Source of the DNA: Sceloporus undulatus
Taxonomy: Eukaryota > Chordata > Lepidosauria > Squamata > Phrynosomatidae
Length of the DNA stretch: 64,000 nt
Assembly (NCBI RefSeq): GCF_019175285.1
Contig: NC_056525.1
Coordinates: 136,062,841 to 136,126,840 of the forward strand
Reading direction: 5' to 3'
Shown: positions 59,801 through 64,000 of the stretch, piece by piece
Position numbering within the stretch: the stretch's first letter is position 1
Layout: each line of letters starts with the position of its first letter
Translations under genes and position numbers: made by a program
Notes under the pieces: generated by a model
Seen by the model: the letters and a program-made list of their open reading frames with translations, nothing else
Told to the model about the DNA's origin: nothing
Database searches by the model: none

Positions 59801-62800
59801 GACCTCTTCCATGTCAAGAACATCCTGTACACATAGCATCCTTGCCCTTGCAAACACAGAGGCAACTACTGATACTTTCTGAGCCAAAGCTGTAGTGTCA
59901 TGGGCTCTCCTAGACACCAAATCTTTTCATCTACACCTTTAAAAGTATGTCACCTTCTTGAGGAAGAGCTGAATTCGAAATCAGGGCTGAAACTACTGCA
60001 CTGACCCATCAATTTTTGTAATTTTCTCTGTCCCACTGAATTTTCCTGAACTGACTCAATAAATTTAAGGTAAGTAACACCTTTTTCAACAAGCTTTTGA
60101 ACTGTTTTGTATCAAAAAGCCTTGTTTTAGTATTCTCCTTTTCATCTACTTATCTAAATCCTTCTCAGATTAATTTGCAACTTCCATCTCTCCCTCAGCT
60201 TCAGAACCTATCCCTCAATTCTACAGTGGTAATTCATCATGACATGTTACCCTATTGAGGGAATTTGCACTCGCGACGTCATTAGCACTGCGCGACATGC
60301 GGACGCACAGCGTCCGTTACGTCAACATGGCAGCGGCCATGTAGAACGGCCACCGCCATTTGTTATGTACAGAGTCCGTAGCAGGAATAGGGGCATCTGG
60401 AAGAGATGCCCCCTTTTAAAACTGGGACGTCCTGAGGACGTCCCAAGTGGCGGTTTGTAACCCGCCCTTGTTTTTCCATTTTATATAAAGGACATCAATT
60501 TTCTCTGTCATTATATTTAATGGGGCTTGAGCATCCACAGGGGAACCTGGAACCAAATTCCAGCAGATAACAAGGTCTCACTGTAATTTAATAATCAATA
60601 TGAGGGAGGGCTAATTGTCTGGTCAGCAAGGCAGAGAATTAAAAACTGAAAAGAGAGGGGTTGAAGGCAATGGTTATAACATTTTTGGAATTCTGAGATC
60701 CTGCTTGATCAGGCTGTCATGGACTGTGTTTTCAGTCTCACAGAGAATGAACTGTATAATTATTATCTTTTTAAACTGTTAGCTCAAAAAGCTCTATACT
60801 AAATGAGTCCTCAATCAGTAAGATAATACAGTAACATTTGTTCCAATACTGCTCTGCTCAAACAAATCACGTTTACTTTTATAAGAAAAGAATACAAAGT
60901 CACTTACAAAATGATAAAAATATTCTTACTTGAAGCAAAAACTCTTGAAGAACTCCACACTCTCACAAAACATCAAGCTTCAAAATTTATCAAGTGCTGG
61001 AAGTCATATTCTAGCAAAGGAAATTGTACATCCCAGTGCCTTCCTTCAGGCAGAGCCAAGTACAGAAGGTGAGGTGTTGGTACACAAATCTGGTAAGCCA
61101 TTTGTAGTCCAACTACCAGCTATCCATTACTAGCATCATTTAACATATTTTCTCACCTGAAAGAATTAAATTCTGTATCTCTCATACTGCTTAATCTAAC
61201 GATAAAACTATAGACCAGTATTCTATACCTATAAATAAGGACCTAAATACTCTAGAGGCATCAGACCCCATCTGATCTTGGGAGCTAAGCAGGGTCACTG
61301 TCAACAAATACAAGGTGCGACAGAATATGTTTCAAAGGAAGAAACTGGCAAAAACATCTCAGAGTATTCCTTGCCCAAATAAGTTGATAGGCAACTTGAA
61401 GGCACACACACACACAGATATGATACAAGTTATTAATGAGACATTGAGCAAAGTTTCTGTTCTGCTTGTAACAGAAGCCAGAAATCAAGTAGCAAGTGAA
61501 GCAATGGATAGCAGTGAGTGAAGAAACAGGGCCCAATGTTTGTTTCAATTCTCCTACCCTATTTCGATCTTGTCCATCTACTAGCTTATTATATTACATA
61601 AAGGATACCCATTGGGAGGTAGCGAGAAGATAAGTACAGAAAGAGAAGGTGGTTGAATTTTTCAATTCCTGGATCCATAAACATTTGGCTTACAGAGCAT
61701 GTTGCCAGTGCAACGAAAAGATATGGTGTATTATTGCAAAAAAATAAGACTCGATGCACATCTAATGTAATCTTCTGCTGTAGCTACCCCTTTCATGTGC
61801 AGGCTTGACTGTTATTTGGGTACCACTGAGTACTATTTAAGCAAGATGACATACTATGTATCTCACCTTTTCCAAATCTAATTCTTTCAGCAGGATACTT
61901 GCATTCTTGTTTGCTTCTGCAGCTTGCTGGTCCTTAGCCTTCACAATCGTTTCAACACACTGGTGACATTTTTTTAACAATTCCTATAAAATAAAGACAG
62001 ACTATTTTGTGGAAACTAGAGATGTCAAAATCTCTATTTGGAAGTTTAGTAAACAATCACTTGCAATATTTGGTACATGAATGGCACAATTCTACCTACA
62101 GCACATTTATTCCACTTGTCACAGAAGGGTGAAATGTAGTTGTGATCTGTAGTTGTGATCTGCATGACATTTACAGGATCTTATGAGAATAACATAATTA
62201 GTGTTGAGATTCCTTCTTTCATTCCTGTACAATTTTGTTTCAGTGACATTTTTCTTTTAAAAAAAATCCTCTAAGAAAAATTCCAAAATCCAGGTAAATT
62301 ATTCCTTTATTATGACCAAAGTATCATCAAACAATGAGCAATTCCCCCCTTCTCCAGAGGTGGGCAAGTTGGATGCATAATATGCAAACTAGGAGAGATA
62401 TAAAAAGGCTGGCTTGATACTGGTGTCACAACTCTTGCAAATAAGGACAATCTTAAAAAGTAGAGTAGATTCCCATGACTAAATGAAAACTTTGTGGCAT
62501 CAATGTGTTTTTTTCTGTCCCTGAACTCCAGTAGCGTTGCTCAACACCCCAGCCTAATAAAGTGTTCTGGAAAACAGGGAAGGCTGCTCACTATTGCTCA
62601 CATTTGAGTCAGTCCTAATAAAAGTAAATGGAAATTTTGTATTTACCTATGAATTCCCTTTCTAAAGGAGGCTGACTTGCTTGATTACATGTTTACAGAT
62701 TACCTGGCTTCTGTCATCCTCCTGACCCGAGAACCTGGATAGTTAATTTTTTTCTAGGCGTCCCGCTACATTCCTTAGAAGCTACATACAGTACTGTATA

Positions 62801-63356
62801 ACTCTTCTAAGTATGTGGGTAGTCTTTTTTTTTAAAATGTGAGCAGGCAATGCCCATGAAATTTTATGAAAACACCCACTGCCCTTCACACATAAACTGA
62901 GAAAATTGCTCTCATTCAAAAATTAAAGGGGGAACTAAACTGCATCTCATTTACAGACCTTTTTCTTATTTACTTGGAAGTTGCTAAGAATCTGTCATCA
63001 CAAAAATAAACCAAGAGTTCCAAGTCATTTTATTATTATTTTTTAAATTTATATTTCACATTTATTAGTTGGCTTGCTTGATGACACTGGTGGCATGAAT
63101 AATTTACTTTATTTGCATTCATACCCACTGGCAGCTTGTAATTATCTATGATTTATCAATAATTTTGGGTGGGATAGCTAGAAGGAAAGCTGAGTTTTTA
63201 AAATCTCAGGTAGTGCACCAATGTCACTGGAAAACACACTGAAAATATCCTGGCACTCACCTTGTCAGCTATTGTTGCTATGTACCGCATGCATTCAATG
63301 TCTGAAGGAAACTGGTTAACTTCTTTTACCAAAAATTGAACTACTCTCACATGGCC
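33974..63356 (-). CDS. ANKHD1: ANKHD1 (MASK1), ankyrin repeat and KH domain protein 1, C-terminal part
   Basis: Large scaffold protein, homologue of Drosophila MASK, linked to Hippo/YAP signalling. Twelve minus-strand coding exons: 63261-63356, 61867-61983, 56510-56684, 54617-55073, 51267-51413, 48725-48874, 47013-48622, 43082-43303, 41587-41829, 39664-39839, 34509-34673 and 33974-34033. Every junction has GT/AG and matching phase; the total of 3,618 bases is exactly 1,206 codons with the stop. In order: end of the ankyrin region (GHVRVVQFLVKEVNQ), helical linker (ELLKKCHQCVETIVKAKDQQ), Lys/Glu-rich coiled coil, Ser-rich region, KH domain with GRGG, a long Ser/Thr/Pro-rich region, and the conserved end GNMHLKYVN. 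Human ANKHD1 has 2,542 residues, so roughly the N-terminal half lies beyond the window. ANKRD17 is the paralogue; the C-terminal match favours ANKHD1. Confidence 0.96.
35993..36203. repeat. Inverted pair of Penelope-like 3' ends
   Basis: A minus-strand unit (35993-36114) and a plus-strand unit (36115-36203) lie back to back. Both carry 'ttagt..ctttgagactaac' or its reverse and the ribozyme region faces the centre. The right unit ends where a different Penelope-like element begins at 36204. Confidence 0.65.
36085..36114 (-). ncRNA. Hammerhead-ribozyme-like motif, all cores intact
   Basis: Reading the minus strand: CTGAGGA, one extra A, GTAGAC, loop AA, GTCTAC, GAAA, GCTC. Stem II is six perfect pairs. 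The flanks GCAT (before) and ATGC (after) can form stem I. A15.1-U16.1 and a C at the cleavage position (17) are in place. Family knowledge: Penelope-like elements carry minimal hammerhead ribozymes. The single extra base between A9 and stem II is unusual and may lower activity. Confidence 0.6.
36204..38430 (-). mobile_element. Penelope-like retroelement with reverse transcriptase and GIY-YIG parts
   Basis: In an ANKHD1 intron, sense to the host gene. From 5' to 3' on the minus strand: an N-terminal and finger region (about 38410-37683), a reverse-transcriptase palm with NGVAMGSPLSPV and YVDD (37653-37336), a linker, a GIY-YIG endonuclease block with GVYRIPCSC and VYIG (about 36810-36733), a conserved tail (KSAVAEHATNHPGHK, REAIEIHKH), and a 3' end with a hammerhead-like motif. 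It is broken, with the coding part spread over several frames, and 5' truncated or joined to a CR1 fragment at about 38430. The combination is diagnostic of endonuclease-bearing Penelope-like elements; it looks moderately old. Confidence 0.85.
36255..36289 (-). ncRNA. Hammerhead-like motif at the Penelope-like element 3' end
   Basis: Minus strand: CTGAAGA, extra T, GCCAGC, loop TATAGAT, GGTGGT, GAAA, CGTC. Cores are intact; stem II has one mismatch and one wobble. Same layout as the plus-strand copy at 41283. Confidence 0.5.
38430..38535 (+). repeat. CR1 3' end
   Basis: 'gctggatggccatctgttgg', 'gatttcctgcatgg', 'ggattggatggcccttgtgg' and the terminal GATTCTATG at the expected place. It adjoins the 5' side of the Penelope-like element; the open frame read across the junction is a chimera of the two. 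Confidence 0.75.
38752..38820. repeat. Microsatellite (TA)n(TG)n(TA)n
   Basis: About 20 bases of TA, about 22 of TG, then TA-rich sequence again. Alternating purine-pyrimidine throughout. In an ANKHD1 intron. Confidence 0.9.
41070..41372 (+). mobile_element. Penelope-like element 3' fragment
   Basis: Same family as 36204-38430, opposite orientation, only the last 300 bases: the region matching the protein tail ('gagtcaggggctccc'), 'gcctgccattagcaacagaa', the hammerhead-like motif at 41283-41317, and the end 'gaacatggccacatagcccg'. It lies 240 bases from the 41587-41829 exon of ANKHD1, antisense to it. Confidence 0.75.
41283..41317 (+). ncRNA. Hammerhead-ribozyme-like motif, perfect stem II
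   Basis: CTGAAGA, extra T, GCCAGC, loop CACAAAT, GCTGGC, GAAA, CGTC. Stem II has six perfect pairs. Flanking TTCT and AGGA can form a short stem I with one wobble pair. Confidence 0.55.
42718..42815 (-). repeat. CR1 3' end
   Basis: Plus strand reads 'atagaaccatagagttggaa', 'gccatccagcccaa', 'cctgccatgcaggaactctc' and 'agtcaaagca', the reverse of a CR1 end. In an ANKHD1 intron. Confidence 0.75.
43082..43303 (-). CDS. ANKHD1: ANKHD1 exon with tandem acceptors
   Basis: Encodes (G)LPSLDPSNSSSNSSAPMAGF, then GARVYLQGPAPVGTPSFNRQ and HFSPHPWTSATNS. The acceptor at 43304-43305 restores GLPS, as in human. A second AG 15 bases further in (43289-43290) would also keep frame and drop five residues. 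Confidence 0.9.
43737..44040. repeat. Inverted pair of Penelope-like 3' ends
   Basis: Minus-strand unit about 43737-43838 and plus-strand unit about 43905-44040, separated by about 65 bases. Shared blocks are 'gggatcttgtag'/'ctacaagatccc' and 'ttttgagact'/'agtctcaaag'. Ribozyme regions face the centre: CTGATGA is kept on the left unit, while the right keeps GAAAGCTT. Confidence 0.65.
43919..43949 (+). ncRNA. Hammerhead-like motif, decayed core
   Basis: CCAATGA in place of CTGATGA, then extra A, GCAGAC, TGT, GTCTAT, GAAA, GCTT. Stem II has one mismatch. Probably inactive. Confidence 0.35.
44205..44415. repeat. Inverted pair of Penelope-like 3' ends
   Basis: Minus unit to about 44327, then plus unit. 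The inverted arms run through the ribozyme itself: 'gaacttttgtagtcttgagc' on the left and 'gctcaagtctacaaaagttc' on the right are near-exact reverse complements. Confidence 0.65.
44332..44363 (+). ncRNA. Hammerhead-like motif lacking G12
   Basis: CTGAAGA, extra A, GTAGGC, TCAA, GTCTAC, AAAA, GTTC. The second core reads AAAA where GAAA is needed, so activity is not expected. Stem II is six pairs with one wobble; the GCAT/ATGT flanks still pair. Confidence 0.45.
44728..44870. mobile_element. Short inverted-repeat DNA transposon
   Basis: Left 'gcggtgaacctgtggctctt' and right 'aggtcacaggttccccaccc' are inverted; the middle 'caatgctggatggatagg' fits the known amniote MITE with a 'gtggccctccagatgttg' arm. 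No coding capacity. Confidence 0.55.
44905..45057. mobile_element. Short inverted-repeat DNA transposon, second copy
   Basis: Left 'tctgctccagggattggg' with 'gatcctccaaatgttgtaca' and right 'gcaacatcttgagggaaaca' with 'ccccagccctgc' are inverted. Related to the element at 44728 and more diverged. Confidence 0.5.
45058..46990. other. ANKHD1 intron, nothing recognised
   Basis: No exon, RNA gene or mobile element recognised. Short G runs (45637-45645, 46433-46443) and a (TTG)n stretch near 46605-46620 are simple repeats. Confidence 0.45.
47013..48622 (-). CDS. ANKHD1: ANKHD1 giant exon: end of KH domain and Ser/Pro-rich region
   Basis: 1,610 bases, one uninterrupted frame. Starts GGTESTRYAVQLINALIQD, then KELEDLIPKTHIRTP, the conserved block FPVSLPLAYSHPHFALLAAQ and MAQFGGTFSASPNTWGPFPV, a fast-evolving Ser/Thr region, then a conserved end: VSHRMQPRGSFYSVVPNA, KSLPPTFGPATLFNHFSSLF, NSKAPGFRPPSQRVSTSPV. 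The middle differs most from human. The long open frame on the opposite strand here is a shadow. Confidence 0.95.
48725..48874 (-). CDS. ANKHD1: ANKHD1 exon: KH domain core
   Basis: Encodes SKKLSVPASVVSRIMGRGG, then CNITAIQDVTGAHIDVDKQK and NGERMITIR. The GxxG loop (GRGG) that contacts nucleic acid is intact. The domain continues into the next exon with GGTESTRYAVQLINALI. KH domains bind single-stranded RNA or DNA. Confidence 0.95.
48875..50160. other. ANKHD1 intron, nothing recognised
   Basis: AT-rich sequence between the KH exon and a repeat at 50165. No exon or mobile element recognised on either strand. Confidence 0.45.
50165..50315 (+). repeat. Interspersed repeat with Bov-B-like tail
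   Basis: 'aattagggaggtcacgggtc', 'gaatttgcaaaactt', 'ggagatgtctcatc', then 'ggtcgccatgagttggggtc' and a terminal (CAA)n. A common reptile repeat tail; the parent family is not certain. Confidence 0.5.
50796..50998 (-). repeat. 5S rRNA-derived SINE with Bov-B-like tail
   Basis: On the minus strand the head reads 'gatcccatctgatcttggaa', 'gctaagcaggatcagccctg' and 'gttagtacttgggtgag', which is the internal promoter half of 5S rRNA. The tail is 'gtcgccataagtcaacagtt' and 'gatttgaaggca'. Near full length. Confidence 0.8.
52242..52748. mobile_element. GC-rich inverted-repeat DNA transposon inside the L1
   Basis: Sharp GC-rich island in AT-rich L1 sequence. The ends are inverted: CACTGGCGGGTTACAGAC at the left, and CAGTGGCCCGTTACAAAC as the reverse complement of the right. 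L1 homology resumes on both sides. A hAT-like CA-TG start is possible; no clean 8-base duplication was seen. The 212-residue frame here spans L1 and insert and is not a gene. A relative lies at 60250. Confidence 0.65.
53556..53766. mobile_element. Tigger-like non-autonomous DNA transposon
   Basis: 'ttttttatccatggattccc', 'ggcttgaaaatattttaaaa', 'aattccaaaagacaaacctt', 'tttatataagggacac', 'ccagcagataagggcccact'. This order matches the vertebrate pogo/Tigger-type MITE whose ends read 'tatccgc..ggttcc'. Nested in the L1. Confidence 0.6.
54617..55073 (-). CDS. ANKHD1: ANKHD1 exon: Ser/Thr-rich linker
   Basis: Encodes (V)DQEVPLEPPSATTTTTIGIS, then KKRANVVTTPSTNRKNKKNK, LAQQKADKNKINGEPRGG and NSDSDNLDSTDCNSESSSGG. 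Matches human ANKHD1 closely until about SQELNF, after which it diverges. Confidence 0.93.
55222..55412 (-). repeat. tRNA-headed SINE with Bov-B-like tail
   Basis: Reverse copy: tail 'aagtcatttttgacttaagg' at the left, body 'tgacttgctcaaggtcactc' and head degenerate near 55400. In an ANKHD1 intron, sense with the gene. Confidence 0.7.
56510..56684 (-). CDS. ANKHD1: ANKHD1 exon: Lys/Glu-rich coiled coil
   Basis: Encodes SREESRKQALAAKREKRKEK and a long basic helix (KKKKEEQKRKQ), then an acidic run (EDEDEEENDDD). Strong predicted coiled coil and bipartite basic clusters. The exon ends in phase 1 and joins GTT (Val) in the 54617-55073 exon. Confidence 0.93.
57160..57285 (-). repeat. Left inverted terminal repeat of the DIRS-like element
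   Basis: Its reverse complement matches 60655-60752: 'cttttggaattctgagattc' against 'ttttggaattctgagatcct', and 'tcatcagtctcacaagaatg' against 'tttcagtctcacagagaatg'. A further partial copy in the same orientation lies at 57424-57465, in the position of the internal complementary region of DIRS elements. Confidence 0.65.
60250..60476. mobile_element. GC-rich DNA transposon, relative of 52242
   Basis: The right end reads back as GGCGGGTTACAAACCGCC, close to the left end at 52247. The body shares 'cggccatgtagaacggc' with 'cggccatgtggaacggc' at 52617. The left end is unclear or lost. Inserted within the DIRS-like element. Confidence 0.55.
60478..60590. mobile_element. Tigger-like MITE fragment
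   Basis: 'ttatataaaggacatca', 'ttatatttaatggggcttga', 'gcatccacaggggaacctgg', 'ccagcagataacaagg': half of the element seen at 53556. Confidence 0.5.
60655..60752 (+). repeat. Right inverted terminal repeat of the DIRS-like element
   Basis: Inverted partner of 57160-57285, with about 80 percent identity by eye over the aligned blocks. Confidence 0.65.
61250..61420 (+). repeat. 5S rRNA-derived SINE with Bov-B-like tail
   Basis: Head 'ccccatctgatcttgggagc' and 'taagcagggtcactg' from 5S rRNA, body 'aggaagaaactggcaaaaac', tail 'gataggcaacttgaaggcac' and a CA run. Same family as 50796-50998, opposite orientation. Confidence 0.75.
61984..63260. other. ANKHD1 intron, nothing recognised
   Basis: AT-rich intron between two coding exons. 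No exon, RNA gene or named repeat recognised. Confidence 0.45.
63261..63356 (-). CDS. ANKHD1: ANKHD1 exon: last ankyrin-type segment
   Basis: Encodes GHVRVVQFLVKEVNQFPSDI and on to ATIADK, 32 codons in phase 0. 'GHVRVVQFLV' is the second half of an ankyrin repeat. Almost identical to human. Confidence 0.92.
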
Positions 63357-63606
63357 CTGAAAAGAAAAGAAAAAAGTAGGTTCAAAGGAGGCCTTTCCAG
63401 AAAAGTGACTACTTTTCATAACCATCACATGCCATCTTAAATCCAAGAATCTTACTTTATTTGGAGTAAATTATCCCAGCAAACATGTTAAGGGAATGCA
63501 CTTGGTCAATAATTGGCCATTACTGTATTTTATTGTATTTTACCTTTGTACTGGCTGTATGCCATAATAAATTTGTTGTTGTTGTTGTTAAGAGCATGCT
63601 GGATAA

Positions 63607-63950
63607 AGACTAACAACCTTGACAGACCGGCGATAAAGGACAGCATTGGCGGAGAGTGGGGGCATGACGTCTGCACGACTCTGCCCCCATGCTGGCATGA
63701 TACCATGCACCCCACCACATGGGGGGCAGCATCGCAGCGCTCCTCTTGTGCTGTATCCAGATGACGCAGTGCTGAAGAAGCACTGAAAAGCCATGGTGCC
63801 AGCAGCTATGGTGCCTTTTCCGTGATGCAAAAAGGAGCCACTTTTTGCAGCTCCTTTTTGCACCGCGGAAAGGCCAGATTGGGGCCATGGTGTGTGGTTG
63901 TCGTGGCCCCAATCTGATGAAGACCACCTTTTAGGGGCAGTCTGTTTAAC
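63607..63950. mobile_element. Candidate GC-rich non-autonomous DNA transposon
   Basis: Compositional island in an ANKHD1 intron. Left end 'gacagaccggcgata', reverse complement of the right end 'aacagactgcccctaa'. Internal inverted segments 'gggggcatgacgtc' and 'tctgcccccatgc' and 'aaaaaggagcc'/'gctcctttttg'. Overlapping open frames on both strands (83-130 residues) look like composition effects. Confidence 0.45.
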
Positions 63951-64000
63951 CCCTATGATAACAGTCTCATCCACATACACAATTATAGCACTTTGACACC

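Larger units (their letters stand above)
57160..60765 (-). mobile_element. DIRS-like tyrosine-recombinase retroelement, fossil
   Basis: In an ANKHD1 intron, sense to the host gene. Parts on the minus strand: a gag-like region (about 60110-59600) with ALAQKVSVVASVFARARML, a segment where reverse transcriptase would be expected but is not clear, an RNase H region (about 59016-58720) with HINLLEMGAMRLAL and CTDN, then NAMTDYLSRTKVLPGEWSL, and a tyrosine-recombinase-like start (about 58330-57800). The ends are inverted repeats of roughly 100 bases rather than direct LTRs, as in DIRS. It is badly broken, with many breaks, and old. A GC-rich DNA transposon sits inside it at 60250. Confidence 0.7.

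Noticed and set aside
61255-61300. A functional 5S rRNA gene
   Set aside because: Only the promoter half of 5S is present and it is joined to a Bov-B-like tail, so it is a SINE.
63588-63980. 130-residue minus-strand open frame
   Set aside because: Lies in the candidate GC-rich transposon and has no recognisable domain.

Overview
This is vertebrate genomic DNA, almost certainly from a squamate reptile and probably an iguanian-type lizard. The coding exons are small and widely spaced. The introns and spacers are full of squamate repeats: tRNA-headed SINEs with Bov-B-like tails, 5S rRNA-headed SINEs, CR1 ends closing in GATTCTAT, L2-like and L1 LINEs, Penelope-like elements, a DIRS-like element and several short inverted-repeat DNA transposons. 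The species assignment is inference; the gene identities are firm.

Three protein-coding genes are recognised by exon-by-exon agreement with remembered vertebrate homologues and by splice phases that sum to intact frames. (1) APBB3 (Fe65L2), plus strand, 11 coding exons from 8401 to 21398: WW domain, first PTB domain, second PTB domain, stop. Only the short first coding exon (about 16 residues in human) was not found. (2) SRA1, plus strand, 5 exons from 25428 to 28940, complete (246 residues). (3) ANKHD1 (MASK1), minus strand, the last 12 coding exons from 63356 down to 33974, about 1,205 C-terminal residues including the end of the ankyrin region, a charged coiled coil, the KH domain and the conserved C-terminus; the 5' part lies beyond the window. 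SRA1 and ANKHD1 converge, and the order APBB3-SRA1-ANKHD1 matches human 5q31. EIF4EBP3, which sits between SRA1 and ANKHD1 in human, could not be found.

Layout: 1-8400 is repeat-bearing flank with no supported gene; 8401-21398 APBB3; 21399-25300 APBB3 3' UTR and spacer; 25300-28940 SRA1 with a GC-rich promoter; 28941-33973 convergent spacer and 3' UTRs; 33974-64000 ANKHD1 with transposon-rich introns. Those introns hold a Penelope-like element with reverse transcriptase and GIY-YIG parts (36204-38430), an old L1 carrying two nested DNA transposons (52040-54560), and a DIRS-like tyrosine-recombinase retroelement with inverted terminal repeats (57160-60765).

The most interesting signals are: (a) SRA1 intron 1 is 180 nt, in frame and stop-free, exactly where retention is known to switch SRA between coding and non-coding RNA in human; (b) hammerhead-ribozyme-like motifs in the 3' ends of two distinct Penelope-like families, repeatedly arranged as back-to-back inverted pairs; (c) a GC-rich inverted-repeat transposon family present twice, nested in other elements; (d) the apparent absence of EIF4EBP3.
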